Positions 41,465 to 51,201 of a DNA stretch of 64,000 bases are shown here, one piece after another; positions within the stretch are counted from its first letter, which is position 1; each line of letters begins with the position of its first letter. Source of the DNA: Pseudomonadales bacterium (GTDB lineage Bacteria; Pseudomonadota; Gammaproteobacteria; Pseudomonadales; Azotimanducaceae). A model generated the notes under the pieces. It was not told where the DNA came from. It ran no database searches and was given only the letters and a program-made list of their open reading frames with translations. The DNA is taken from positions 806,001-870,000 of the forward strand of contig JAWKZN010000002.1 in the NCBI GenBank assembly GCA_041395945.1, written 5' to 3'. Position numbers and translations under genes: made by a program.

Positions 41465-44449
41465 CTGATCGACCGTCTGCGCCGCCACTATCGAGGGCTG
41501 CTGTGGTCCGGATTCGGCCTGGGGCTCTACGCCCTGGCCGGCTTTCTCCTCGTGCCCTGGCTGCTGGAACGCACGCTGCACTCGACCCTGCAGGAACGGC
41601 TGTCCCTCGACACCCGTGTGGAGAGCATTCGCTTCAACCCCTTCAGCTTCACGCTGCAGATCAGTGAACTGAACGTTCACGAGCGCGATGGCACCAGGCT
41701 GGCCGGCCTGTCCGGACTGCTGGTGAACTTCGAGCTGTCGAGCCTGTTCCGCTGGGCGTTGAGCTTCGATGAACTGCATCTCACCCGACCCCACCTTGCC
41801 GTGGATCTCCTGCCCGGCGGCAACACCTTCGCCACACTCGCGCAGCGATGGCAGGCATCCGCCGACACCACTGTCGCAGCAGTGGAGACTGACAGCAGGG
41901 ATAGCAGCCCGCCGCGTCTGTACATCGGCGATCTGCAACTCACCGGAGGCACACTGACCTTCACCGACCATCGACGCACGGAGCCCTTTGCGATCGAAAT
42001 CGGGCCGATTGATCTGGCCATTGCCGATCTCAGCACCCTCCCGGAGACGAGCGGCACCCAGCAGGTGATCGTTCGCAGTGAGGAGGGAACCGAGATCAGC
42101 TGGACCGGTACGCTGTCACTCAACCCCATACGTTCAGAAGGACGTGTCAGGCTCCTCGGTTCCTATCCGCCCATCGTGTATCGCTACCTGAAAGATCAGC
42201 TGCCTTTTGCACTCGACGGCGGAGCCGCAGATCTTCGCCTGCACTATCTTTTCGCCGTATCAGGCCAGAGCGGGGTTGAACTGATTCTCGATGAGATCAG
42301 CGGGTCCTTGACAGATCTGCTTGTCAGCGAACAGGACGGCGCCCCAATCGGCCGACTCGGTCGCTATGAAATGGTCGGAGGCGCCTTGCACTGGCCAAAG
42401 AACAGCGTGCGGATCGACGCGCTGCATTTTACTGATGTTGAACTCGATGTGATCCGACGCGAAGACTCCAGCCTGAATCTGATTCCCGCAGCCGCTGCGT
42501 CAGAACAGACACTCGAAGCCGCAAGCCCGGAGCCGGCTGCTGCGGTGACGCCCGCTCCCGGAGTGTCGGAACAGACTTCCGAGCCCTGGGATATCGCCAT
42601 CGATCGCATCGTCCTGAACCTGTCGAGACTGGCCTTCCGTGACAGGTCCGTAGCGGATGCGGGCGTCGAGACCACCGTCGACCTCACCTTGAGCGGCATC
42701 ACCAATCAGCCAGGCACTCCCATCGGGATCGAAAGCCGTATGCAACTCGCCAGTGGCGGTACCGTGGACCTCAATGGCAGCGCGAACCTGTTACCAGAGA
42801 TCGATGTTGATCTTGCGCTGGCGGCAGTCGATCTCGCCCTCATGCCGGCGCAACCCTATCTGAGCGGGTTCGCGAATGTCGGTATCGGAGGCGGCACCAT
42901 AGGACTGAAGGGCAGGATCAGAAGCGGCACTGTCGGATCATTCCAGTATCAGGGCGCCTTTACCCTCAACGATCTGATCTTGAACGACCAGATCCGCAAA
43001 GAGATTCTGTTGTCGATATCCGGACTCGGAATCGACGAACTGCAGGTGAGTCCCGATGCTCTGGAAGTCTCCCATCTGCAGATCGACGCCCCCTATGCCC
43101 GGATCGAAATCGCCCGGGACGGCAGCAGCAATATCCAGCGCACCCTCATTGATCAGCCTGATCCGCCGACAGCAGCGACAGCAGCGACAGAAAGTGAGCG
43201 AGCCCCGGTAGAAAAGTCGCAAGCCGAGGCCGAAGCTTACGCAGTCACGATCGGCGGCATCGGGATCAGCGATGCGAGTGCGCGCTTCACCGATCTGAGC
43301 CTGCCACTGCCATTCGAAGCCAGTATCGCGGGTCTGGCAGGCAGAGTGTCTGCACTGTCTTCCAGCAGCCGTACCCCCGCAGAACTCGAATTCGAAGGTC
43401 GGGTCAACGACTGGGGTCAGGTTACTGTCTCCGGCGCGCTGCGGCCCTGGGCGCCGAAGGATCTCACCGACATCGCTGTAAAGTTCCGCAACGTCGACCT
43501 GCCCGCGGTGTCTCCCTACACCATCAAATTCGCGGGGAGAGAAATCGCCACAGGCCGTACGGATCTGGACCTCACCTACGCGCTGCAGAACGGTCACGTG
43601 AATGGCGCCAATCGTCTGGTGATTCGCGATCTCACCCTGGGTACAAAGGTCGAACATCCGGACGCGATGAATCTTCCACTCGACCTGGCGGTGGCGCTGC
43701 TGAAGAACAGCGAGGGTGTGATCGATCTCGATATCCCGGTGCAGGGCTCCCTCGACGATCCCGAGTTCAGCTATGGCGGTGCGGTCCTGAAAGTATTCGG
43801 TAACCTTATAGTGAAGCTGGTTGCCTCACCCTTCCGTCTGCTCGGCGCCCTCGTCGGCATGGAGGGTGAGGATTTCGGTGAGGTGGTTTTCGCCGCTGGT
43901 CGCAGCGATCTCTCACCTCCGGAGCAGGAGAAAGTGCGCAAGCTTGCCGTCGCCCTGGCACAACGACCCCAGCTGAAACTGGTGGCGCCCGGACTGGCAG
44001 TGCAGCCGGCCGACGGGCAGGCGCTGGCCAGACGGGAAATCGAGAAGGAGATCGCAACCAGGCTCGCCGCACAGTCCGGCAGCGCCACAGCAGCGGTCGA
44101 TGGCGCACTCCTGGGGGAGCGGCGCCAGCGGGTAATCGAGTCCCTGTATCTCGAAGCCGGGATCACGCCGGTGCCTGACGAGCTTCGTGGCAGCTTTCTC
44201 CGCACCGATGAGGCGGGAAAACAGAACTTCGATGGTCTCGCCTACAGCGCCGCGATGACCAGAGCCCTGATCGACAGCAGACCCGCTGCGCGCGCCGCGT
44301 TGATCGGACTCGCTGAGGATCGTGCCAACGCTGTGGTTGTCGCCCTGCGCGATGCCGGTATCGGCGAAGACCGGATAAGCAGATCGGAGACTCGCGTTAT
44401 CGAATCCGGTAAACCGGCCACCATCGAGCTGGAAGTGGTCGCGGACTGA
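41465..44449 (+). CDS. DUF748 family envelope protein
   Basis: About 994 residues if translation begins near CTG 41465; the first ATG/GTG/TTG in frame is GTG 41552, which would cut into the membrane helix (GLGLYALAGFLLVPWLLE) that DUF748 proteins carry at the N terminus. The rest is periplasmic, AsmA-like, with repeated beta-rich segments (VRFNPFSFTLQISEL type at the start; RIDALHFTDVELDVIRRED). The C-terminal 150 residues resemble an OmpA-type region (VVFAAGRSDLSPPEQEKVRKLA). AsmA-like proteins bridge membranes and may carry lipids. The start codon is unresolved. Confidence 0.8.
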   Translation: MIDRLRRHYRGLLWSGFGLGLYALAGFLLVPWLLERTLHSTLQERLSLDTRVESIRFNPFSFTLQISELNVHERDGTRLAGLSGLLVNFELSSLFRWALSFDELHLTRPHLAVDLLPGGNTFATLAQRWQASADTTVAAVETDSRDSSPPRLYIGDLQLTGGTLTFTDHRRTEPFAIEIGPIDLAIADLSTLPETSGTQQVIVRSEEGTEISWTGTLSLNPIRSEGRVRLLGSYPPIVYRYLKDQLPFALDGGAADLRLHYLFAVSGQSGVELILDEISGSLTDLLVSEQDGAPIGRLGRYEMVGGALHWPKNSVRIDALHFTDVELDVIRREDSSLNLIPAAAASEQTLEAASPEPAAAVTPAPGVSEQTSEPWDIAIDRIVLNLSRLAFRDRSVADAGVETTVDLTLSGITNQPGTPIGIESRMQLASGGTVDLNGSANLLPEIDVDLALAAVDLALMPAQPYLSGFANVGIGGGTIGLKGRIRSGTVGSFQYQGAFTLNDLILNDQIRKEILLSISGLGIDELQVSPDALEVSHLQIDAPYARIEIARDGSSNIQRTLIDQPDPPTAATAATESERAPVEKSQAEAEAYAVTIGGIGISDASARFTDLSLPLPFEASIAGLAGRVSALSSSSRTPAELEFEGRVNDWGQVTVSGALRPWAPKDLTDIAVKFRNVDLPAVSPYTIKFAGREIATGRTDLDLTYALQNGHVNGANRLVIRDLTLGTKVEHPDAMNLPLDLAVALLKNSEGVIDLDIPVQGSLDDPEFSYGGAVLKVFGNLIVKLVASPFRLLGALVGMEGEDFGEVVFAAGRSDLSPPEQEKVRKLAVALAQRPQLKLVAPGLAVQPADGQALARREIEKEIATRLAAQSGSATAAVDGALLGERRQRVIESLYLEAGITPVPDELRGSFLRTDEAGKQNFDGLAYSAAMTRALIDSRPAARAALIGLAEDRANAVVVALRDAGIGEDRISRSETRVIESGKPATIELEVVAD

Positions 44450-44476
44450 TCGGAAGCCCTGTGCCATACTCGGTCC

Positions 44477-45895
44477 ATGAGCCGAGCAAGCCGCCGGGTT
44501 CTTCACACCGCACTTTCGCAACTGAGTGCCGCGACGGGGCATCCCGATTTCACCGGAATCGGCTTCCGCGCCGGGCAGCACGCCTTCAATTCACCCTTCC
44601 GCAGCGCCGAAGCCGCCAGCGCGGCGCTGCTGGCAGGCGCCTCGATCGCCAGTTCGATCGGGGCTGCGCGTCACCAGCAGACTGCCGGGGTCGAACTCTC
44701 GAGCCGTCACGCGGAGGCGTCTCTGCTCAGCTTTCTCTACCTGCGTTTCAGCGATCCCGGACGCGCACCAGCCGCACGGATTGCACCCGAAGATCGCACC
44801 GCGGCTGCCGGTTTTTTTCGCGCCCGTGATGATCGATGGGTTTATCTTCACCCCGGTTTTCCCCACAACACCGAGGGGCTGCTGAAGCTGCTCGGTACCC
44901 CGGACAATCGCGAAGCGGTGACAGCCCGCATACGCGAAATTTCTGCTGCGACTCTGGAAGATCAGATGGCCGCCGCTGGACTCTGCGGCGCCATGGTCCG
45001 CGCTCCGGAAGAGTGGGATATATCGGTACCCGGCCGGCTGCTGCGCAGCCAGCCGGTCGTCGAGATCATTCAGATCGGCGAAAGTCCACGCGAGCCTCTA
45101 CCCGGCACAGGTTCAAAACCACTCGACGGGCTGAAAGTACTGGATCTCACCCGCATACTCGCGGGGCCCACCTGCGCCCGCACCCTGGCTTCTTACGGTG
45201 CTGGTGTGCTGCGTGTCGGTGCGGAACATCTTCCGTCGATCCCTCTGTTTGTCGCTGATACCGGTTTCGGTAAACGTTCGTGTCATCTCGATCTCAACCT
45301 GCCGGCGGATCTCACCACCCTCAAACGCCTGATCGGTGAGGCAGACGTCTTCTCTCAGAGCTATCGGACCGGCGTGATGGAACACTTCGGCATCGGCGCC
45401 ATGGATCTGGCGAGGCTGCGCCCGGGTATGGTCGCAGTCTCGATCAACTGCTATGGCCATGAAGGCGACTGGCGTGGCCGACCGGGCTGGGAGCAACTCG
45501 CCCAGACAGTCACCGGCATGGCCCAGGTACAGGGGAATCATCTGGGCGCTGAAGGTCCTGCTCTGATGCCCGCGGCAGTCAACGACTACACCACCGGCTA
45601 TCTCGCCGCCCTGGGCACGCTGGCCGCACTGCAACGCCGGGCGGAAACCGGTGGCAGCTACTGGGTGCGGGTCTCTCTCGCCCGCACCGCCATGTGGATC
45701 CGCGATCTCGGCGGTATCAGGAATCCCGGCACCCGACCCTTGAGCGAAAAAGAGATCGGGAAGTACAGCGCCACGATGGAGACCGCCTGGGGACCGGTCC
45801 GCTACCTGCGGCCCGCAGTGACGATCGCGGGTACGGACGTGGGCTGGCATCTGCCACCAGCACCTCTTGGATCGAGTCCCGCGGTGTTCGACTAG
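44477..45895 (+). CDS. Class III CoA-transferase (CaiB/BaiF family)
   Basis: 472 residues. The C-terminal two thirds contain the family core: PLDGLKVLDLTRILAGPTCARTLASYGAGVLRV, FGKRSCHLDLN, DVFSQSYRTGVMEHFGI and SINCYGHEGDWRGRPGWEQLAQTVTGM. The N-terminal 190 residues are an extra region that looks like a divergent copy of the second family domain, so the domain order is that of the swapped CaiB-type found in many degradative clusters. It moves CoA between carboxylic acids in the cytoplasm. The substrate is unknown. It converges with the next hydrolase gene. Confidence 0.88.
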   Translation: MSRASRRVLHTALSQLSAATGHPDFTGIGFRAGQHAFNSPFRSAEAASAALLAGASIASSIGAARHQQTAGVELSSRHAEASLLSFLYLRFSDPGRAPAARIAPEDRTAAAGFFRARDDRWVYLHPGFPHNTEGLLKLLGTPDNREAVTARIREISAATLEDQMAAAGLCGAMVRAPEEWDISVPGRLLRSQPVVEIIQIGESPREPLPGTGSKPLDGLKVLDLTRILAGPTCARTLASYGAGVLRVGAEHLPSIPLFVADTGFGKRSCHLDLNLPADLTTLKRLIGEADVFSQSYRTGVMEHFGIGAMDLARLRPGMVAVSINCYGHEGDWRGRPGWEQLAQTVTGMAQVQGNHLGAEGPALMPAAVNDYTTGYLAALGTLAALQRRAETGGSYWVRVSLARTAMWIRDLGGIRNPGTRPLSEKEIGKYSATMETAWGPVRYLRPAVTIAGTDVGWHLPPAPLGSSPAVFD

Positions 45896-45910
45896 GCCGC
45901 CTCGGCGCCC

Positions 45911-46810
45911 TCAGACATTGCCCCGGTTGGGGCGGGAATGCCGCCACTCGGCGAGCAGCGTGCGCAGCGCACTCACGAAGGCCAGCGGCTGATCCAGAAA
46001 CAGATGATGCTGGGCTTCCGGAATTCCGACAAAGGGTACGGACTTATCCAGCACGTTGAACATGAAATCTGCGATGTCCTGATTGAACAGATAGCTGTCT
46101 TCGCCGTAGATCACCCCGACCCGGCACTCCAGCCGGGCAAGATCCTCGTGCATCTGGGTATCGAATTCGAATTTCTGAAACATGCCGTCGTCGAACTTCC
46201 AGGTCCAGCCACCCTCCACCTGCATCAGCGAGTGCCGGCCAATGAAGTCGAGAATGAACTGGTTGTGGCAATCCTGGGGGGGCATCAGGCGAAAACGCGC
46301 GTGGGCCTCCTCGAAAGTGGGATAGATGCGCTTCGGTTTGATAGGTGAGCGGCGTGGATCCCTTTCCCATTTGAAATCCGGCGGCCGCACCGCGGAATCC
46401 ACCAGGACAATGCCGGTCAGCCGGTCGTTGTAGAGCAGACCGGTCTTGAGGGTGATATAGCCGCCGAAGCTGTGACCGACCACGATGGTGTCTGCACCGA
46501 AGCCGGCATCTGCGGCCACGCTGACAACCTCCTTCGCAAACTGCTCGGGTTTGTAGCGATCGCGCCGGCCGCTGTCCCCCGCTCCCGAGAGATCGATGGC
46601 CGCTACCCGGTACTCCTCAAGAAAGAAGGGAGCGAGAAACGTCCACCAGTGGGCGTGCGCGCCGTTGCCGTGCACAAACATCAGACCCGGCTTGCTGCTC
46701 TGTTCACCCCACAGCAGGTAGTGCACGGCCACATCATCCACCTCGACAGTGCGATCGCTGTAGGGTGTTTCAATCGCACGGGTGAACCACCCGGGAACAT
46801 AGGTTGTCAC
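45911..46810 (-). CDS. Alpha/beta hydrolase
   Basis: 299 residues from a GTG at 46810 with GGAGA upstream. FVHGNGAHAHWW is the oxyanion region, VVGHSFGGYITL the nucleophile elbow, YGEDSYLFNQD holds the acid region and PEAQHHLFLDQP the catalytic His. It is cytoplasmic and typical in size. It lies downstream of the oligopeptidase gene by 58 bases on the same strand. The substrate is unknown. Confidence 0.9.
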   Translation of the reverse strand: MTTYVPGWFTRAIETPYSDRTVEVDDVAVHYLLWGEQSSKPGLMFVHGNGAHAHWWTFLAPFFLEEYRVAAIDLSGAGDSGRRDRYKPEQFAKEVVSVAADAGFGADTIVVGHSFGGYITLKTGLLYNDRLTGIVLVDSAVRPPDFKWERDPRRSPIKPKRIYPTFEEAHARFRLMPPQDCHNQFILDFIGRHSLMQVEGGWTWKFDDGMFQKFEFDTQMHEDLARLECRVGVIYGEDSYLFNQDIADFMFNVLDKSVPFVGIPEAQHHLFLDQPLAFVSALRTLLAEWRHSRPNRGNV

Positions 46811-46868
46811 TTCAGATCTCCAGACTTTAGAAATTCGATTGTCGCGCGAGGGAGGGCGTCAGGCCTTC

Positions 46869-49019
46869 TCAGGCCGCTTTCGTTTTCAGGCCCTGATCGA
46901 TGAGCAGCGCGTCGGCCGTCGCATCCCGACCCCGGAATCGCCGGTAAACTTCAGCTGCAGGAAGACTGCCCCCCAGTCCGAGGACCGTCTCCCGGAACTT
47001 TGCCGCCACGCGCCGCAGGGCGACCTCATCATCCAGCCCGGCTTCCCGGAACGCGGCGAAGGCATCGGCCGCGAGCACTTCGGCCCATTTATAGGAGTAG
47101 TAACCGGCCGCATAGCCACCTGCAAACAGGTGACCGAACGCGGGCAGCTGGGATTCGTCTTTCAGCACGGGTATCACCAGTGTTTTTTCAGCGATCGCCT
47201 GCTCAATCTCGAAGGGGGTCTGCGGATCATTGCTGCCCGGCAGGCCGAAACCCTGGTGCAGCGCCAGATCCACTTTGCCGAAATGCAGTTGTCTCAGCGT
47301 CCCGCTGCCGATCATGAAATTTCTGCTCTCCAGCACCCTGTCGATGGTGGCATCGTCCAGCCGTTCACCACTGTCGACGTGGGCGGTCAGTTCACGCAGA
47401 AAGGGCTTGTGCTCCATCCAGTATTCGTTGAACTGACTGGCAAGCTCCACCGCATCCCACTCGACCAGGTTCATGCCGGACGCACCACCTTCTTCAATGT
47501 CGGTAAACATGTGCTGTGTGGCATGACCGAACTCATGGAACAGGGTGCGCACCTCCTCCATCGACATGAGAGCAGGCTTCCCGGCGGCCGGTGGCCGGCT
47601 GTTCATGACAAACAATGCCACGGGGAGAGAAGAACCCTGTTCTCCCTCCGCAAGCAGCCGACTGCGGCCCACGACCTTGTTCATCCAGGCCCCGCCCTGC
47701 TTTTCACCCGGGCGCGCGCAGGGATCCATGTAGAAGCCGGCGATTACGCGACCCGAACGCAGCACTTCGTAAAACGACACACTTTCATCCCAGACCGGCA
47801 CGGAACCGGCAGCCACCTCCCGGATCTCCACGTCGTAGAGTTTCTGCATCAGAGCAAACAGTCCATCCAGCACCCGGGGCAGCTGGAAATAGGACCGCAG
47901 CGCCTCCGAATCGTAGTCGTAGCGCTGCTTACGCAGCCGCTCCGTCCAGAACGGGATGTCCCAGGGCGCAGGCGCAGCGGCCGCGCCCTGTTCTTTCATG
48001 AAGGTTTTGAGCACCTCGTACTCTTCTTCCGCTGCCGGACGCGCCGCCTGCTCCAGATCCGCGAGCAGTCCCCACACCGCGTCTACCGAGGGGGCCATCT
48101 TGGCATCTACCGACAGTTCCGCGTAGTTGTCGAAGCCCACCAGACGCGCGGACTCCTGACGCAGGCGCAGGATTTCCTCGAGCACCGGTCGATTGTCCAG
48201 TTCGGCATGCGTGCCCCGTTCCCGGAAGGCTCTATAGAAGGACTCGCGCAGCGCACCATCCTCAGCATGCTGCAGTATCGACATGTAGTTCACACCATTG
48301 ACCACAAAGTGCCACGGGCCGTCCTTCTCGCTGGCATCCTTGACGCCGTCTGCCACGGCGGTGCGAACAGCCAGCGCCAGGATCGGCTCCGGTACTCCGG
48401 CAAGCTGCGCGCGTTGTGCGACCCGGATGCGGTTGGTTTTCTCTTCCTTCACCAGGTTGGTCTGAAATCTGTTGCTCAGCTCGGCAAGACGCTGGGCAAT
48501 TTCCTGGTAACGGCTTTTCGCATCGCCTTCCAGGTGCACGCCCGATCGCTCCATACCGCGGATGGATTCCCCGAGGATGCGTGTCCGGGCTGTGGTGAGT
48601 GCGGTGGACGCCGAGTCCCGAAGTGCGACCATGGCCTCGTAGATCGGACGGCTCTGGCTCATCCGATTACCCAGCTCCACCGCCCGGGGGCGCACATTGT
48701 CGTAGGCAGCCTGGAGTTCGTCCGAGTACTTCACCGAAAGCAGATGGGTGACCGTGCCGAGCAGGTAGCCGATGCGCAGGTCCATCCGCTCCTGGGGATC
48801 CATCAGGGTTGCCCAGTCCGCACCCGGGGCCGATTCGAGGGCGGAAAATGCAGCTTCCACCTGATCAAGCAGCACATTGGCGGCAGCCTCCACCTTCGAC
48901 GCTTCGAACCGTTCCCAGACGGGCAGGCGGGCGATGGCGCCGAGACGCCGGGTCTCTTCCAGGCCGCTCAACAGCTCTTCAGGGGTTGCGCTCTTTCCGC
49001 TCACGCCAGGCTCCGACAC
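46869..49019 (-). CDS. M3 family zinc metallopeptidase (oligopeptidase A-like)
   Basis: 716 residues, starting at a GTG. The zinc site HEFGHATQHM has His495, Glu496 and His499, and the third ligand region follows in EWDAVELASQFNEYWM. The long helical N-terminal half and the C-terminal GYAAGYYSYKWAEVLAADAF are typical of PrlC/thimet oligopeptidases. It degrades short peptides, including cut signal peptides, in the cytoplasm. The TPR gene lies 34 bases upstream on the same strand. Confidence 0.94.
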   Translation of the reverse strand: MSEPGVSGKSATPEELLSGLEETRRLGAIARLPVWERFEASKVEAAANVLLDQVEAAFSALESAPGADWATLMDPQERMDLRIGYLLGTVTHLLSVKYSDELQAAYDNVRPRAVELGNRMSQSRPIYEAMVALRDSASTALTTARTRILGESIRGMERSGVHLEGDAKSRYQEIAQRLAELSNRFQTNLVKEEKTNRIRVAQRAQLAGVPEPILALAVRTAVADGVKDASEKDGPWHFVVNGVNYMSILQHAEDGALRESFYRAFRERGTHAELDNRPVLEEILRLRQESARLVGFDNYAELSVDAKMAPSVDAVWGLLADLEQAARPAAEEEYEVLKTFMKEQGAAAAPAPWDIPFWTERLRKQRYDYDSEALRSYFQLPRVLDGLFALMQKLYDVEIREVAAGSVPVWDESVSFYEVLRSGRVIAGFYMDPCARPGEKQGGAWMNKVVGRSRLLAEGEQGSSLPVALFVMNSRPPAAGKPALMSMEEVRTLFHEFGHATQHMFTDIEEGGASGMNLVEWDAVELASQFNEYWMEHKPFLRELTAHVDSGERLDDATIDRVLESRNFMIGSGTLRQLHFGKVDLALHQGFGLPGSNDPQTPFEIEQAIAEKTLVIPVLKDESQLPAFGHLFAGGYAAGYYSYKWAEVLAADAFAAFREAGLDDEVALRRVAAKFRETVLGLGGSLPAAEVYRRFRGRDATADALLIDQGLKTKAA

Positions 49020-49053
49020 AGTGGGAGCGCGTATTGTACACGCGGCGGTCTGC

Positions 49054-49704
49054 TCAGAGCTTCTGCGTCACCTGCTCCAGCAGCCGCTGGATTTCCTGGC
49101 GACGTCCGGAATCCGCCAGCTCGCGGCCCGCTCTCCCGGGCGCGACGAGTGCCCGCCGCAGATGCGTAACCGAGGCAGCATAGTCGCCTTCTTCGAAGAG
49201 AAACTCGCCCATGAAGTAGTTGGGATCAATTCCGTCGGGGTTGATAGACAGCGCGCGCTGCAGAAACTCCCGGGCCTTTTTGTCATTGCCGAAACCCACA
49301 GGCCAGCCGGGCACCTTGTAGTACAGCGTGCCGAGACTCGTATAGGCGGATCCATCCAGGGCTGTCTCATCGAGCTCCAGCGATTTCTCGAGCGCAGCTC
49401 TTGCCCGTTTTGCAGCACCGAGCGCACCGAGTCCACCGGCCTCCCCGGCATAGGAAGACAGGATGATGCCCTGCCAGATCAGCAGACCGGCATCTTCAGG
49501 ATGTTCATCGCTCAGCCGCCGGGCTGCTTCACCCAGCGCTTCCAGCGCTGCGGCCCGGCTCTTCGCATCGGTTTCATAGGTAATGTGCGCCCACTCGGAC
49601 TGCAGATCAGCCACGGTTTCGACAGCAGCCTGACCCGGTACCGCCAGAACCATGAGAGCGCCCATCATCAGCAATCGGACTGCTTTTTCGATCATCGTCT
49701 TCAC
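49054..49704 (-). CDS. TPR-repeat periplasmic protein
   Basis: 216 residues with a signal peptide (LLMMGALMVLAVPGQAA). Helical repeats of TPR type follow: AKRARAALEKSLELDETALDGSAYTSLGTLYY, then KKAREFLQRALSINPDGIDPNYFMGEFLFEEGDY and a final helix pair, though only parts of each repeat match the consensus. The LGTLYYKVPGWPVGFGNDKKAREFL wording recurs in a family of small exported TPR proteins of unknown role. It shares the strand with the peptidase gene. Confidence 0.8.
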   Translation of the reverse strand: MKTMIEKAVRLLMMGALMVLAVPGQAAVETVADLQSEWAHITYETDAKSRAAALEALGEAARRLSDEHPEDAGLLIWQGIILSSYAGEAGGLGALGAAKRARAALEKSLELDETALDGSAYTSLGTLYYKVPGWPVGFGNDKKAREFLQRALSINPDGIDPNYFMGEFLFEEGDYAASVTHLRRALVAPGRAGRELADSGRRQEIQRLLEQVTQKL

Positions 49705-49751
49705 ATCTCCTGTCTCAATGTCGTTCTATTCCCGTTGTTTATCAGATCCTC

Positions 49752-50543
49752 TCAGGCAAAACGTTTTACCACCGCCAGCTTCCCCGCGATGGCACCATCC
49801 ACAACCCCCGGCAGCAGCGCATTAATCCTGCAGAAGAACCGCTCCGGCCAGCCGAAGTTACCTCGCAGCCGCCCTTCGGCCATGGCATCGGCAATCCACT
49901 TCGCGACTTCGGCGGGCTCGTCCACCGAGTTACCGAGCATTTCGTTCATCTGCACAGCGGCGGCATCGTTCATCGTGGTGCGTGTCGTCCGCGGACCCAG
50001 GTACTGGACGGTTACCGACGTGTCGGCGAGTTCGCGCCGCAATGCCTCACTGAACCCGCGCAGCCCGAACTTGCTCGCGCAGTACGCTGTGTAGCCGGGA
50101 TGACCGATCTCGCCCAGCACCGAGCCGACATTGACGATCGACGCCACCTGCTGAGCCAGGAGGTGCGGCAGCAGCAGACGGGTCAGCTGCATGGGGGCGA
50201 CCAGATTGGTTTCGATCAGTTCCGCAATGTCGTCGCTGGTCTGTCGCTCGAGCATGCCGAATGCATTAGCCCCGGACAGGTTGACCAGGACAGTCGCCCC
50301 GGCCGCTGACGCCGTCGCAGCAAGTTCGGCGCGCACCTTTTCATCCCGCAGATCTCCAGCTACCGCGGCTGCGACACTGCCAGCCGGGAGTCCGGTGCGC
50401 AGATCAGACAGCGCATTCCCGCGCCGGCCGGATATCACGAGCTTCGCACCGCGGCCGGTCAGCTCACGAGCCAGTTCACGACCGATGCCGCCGGCAGCAC
50501 CCGTCAGCACACAGACCTGTGAGTCGAAGCTGTCAGGCGGCAC
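49752..50543 (-). CDS. Short-chain dehydrogenase/reductase, last gene of the T_hemolysin operon
   Basis: 263 residues from a GTG at 50543 chosen because GGAGA lies six bases upstream and it puts the cofactor motif TGAAGGIGRELA near residue 14; the start overlaps the upstream gene by 11 bases. The other classical SDR motifs are NLSGANA (NNAG equivalent), NVGSVLGEIG and the catalytic YTAYCASKFG. It should reduce a carbonyl or oxidise an alcohol with NAD(P). Position after the AMP-ligase and diiron genes suggests it finishes the pathway product. Substrate unknown. Confidence 0.9.
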   Translation of the reverse strand: MPPDSFDSQVCVLTGAAGGIGRELARELTGRGAKLVISGRRGNALSDLRTGLPAGSVAAAVAGDLRDEKVRAELAATASAAGATVLVNLSGANAFGMLERQTSDDIAELIETNLVAPMQLTRLLLPHLLAQQVASIVNVGSVLGEIGHPGYTAYCASKFGLRGFSEALRRELADTSVTVQYLGPRTTRTTMNDAAAVQMNEMLGNSVDEPAEVAKWIADAMAEGRLRGNFGWPERFFCRINALLPGVVDGAIAGKLAVVKRFA

Positions 50544-51201
50544 ACCGGCTCTCCAGCCGCGGAACGGAGCGGATAACATCTCCATAGAGCCTGAATACGC
50601 GTCTGGCGACATGGATTACCGCAGCCAGATCCTGCGGATCTTCCAGCTGGTTGATCAGCTGCTGGAAGAAAACCACATGTTCCTTATCCAGCTCACCGTG
50701 GCTCCGCAGATAGCTGAACGCAGCATCGGGTAAACCCAGCGTGTCCTGTATCAGCCGGGCGGCGAGCGTCGCGATACTGGTGCTGGTGCCTTCAAGTACA
50801 TGCACCATGCCGAAAAAGCCGACAGGATTGTGCCGTTCGATGTAGTCATAGACGTAACTCACCAGCAGTTCCGCTTCGATGCCCGGTTCCGTCTTCTGCA
50901 CGGTGCGGATATCGGCGCCACAGGCGTCCAGGTCGTTGAGAATCCAGCGTTCGTGGCCCTGTTCTTCGTTGATATATTCCACCAGCGCTGGTCGCAACCA
51001 TTCGAGACGCCGGGGCAGCCGTGCTGCACAGGCCATCATCAGCGGTACGGTGTGTCGCACATGCTGGTAGGCGTTCTCGAGAAACCGATGGTAGGCAGGC
51101 AGGTCGAATGCGCCATCGACCAGATCCTGCATGATCGGGGCAGCCAGAAGCGTCTGCTGCTCGAGCGTCGTGCTCTCCACCAGCAAGTCAAAATTTGTCA
51201 T
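50533..51201 (-). CDS. Heme-oxygenase-like (TenA-type) diiron protein
   Basis: 222 residues from the ATG at 51201, preceded by GAGGAG. The all-helical fold carries a set of potential metal ligands: EYINEEQGHERWIL, VHVLEGTST and RSHGELDKEHVVFF, matching the HDO/iron-containing redox enzyme family related to UndA and other fatty-acid or amino-acid oxidases. The likely job is O2-dependent modification of a substrate tethered or activated by the adjacent AMP-ligase. It overlaps the ligase stop (ATGA) and the SDR start. Thiaminase-like TenA activity is less likely given the neighbours. Confidence 0.82.
   Translation of the reverse strand: MTNFDLLVESTTLEQQTLLAAPIMQDLVDGAFDLPAYHRFLENAYQHVRHTVPLMMACAARLPRRLEWLRPALVEYINEEQGHERWILNDLDACGADIRTVQKTEPGIEAELLVSYVYDYIERHNPVGFFGMVHVLEGTSTSIATLAARLIQDTLGLPDAAFSYLRSHGELDKEHVVFFQQLINQLEDPQDLAAVIHVARRVFRLYGDVIRSVPRLESRCAA

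Noticed and set aside
39617..41971. A 784-codon minus-strand open frame
   Set aside because: It is antisense to the amidohydrolase lipoprotein and DUF748 genes. Long mirror frames are common in GC-rich coding DNA; no family motif is visible.
46839..49169. A 776-codon plus-strand open frame
   Set aside because: It lies entirely antisense to the M3 peptidase, which has an intact HEFGH site and full family length. The predicted product is rich in His, Arg, Gln and Pro and has no domain pattern.
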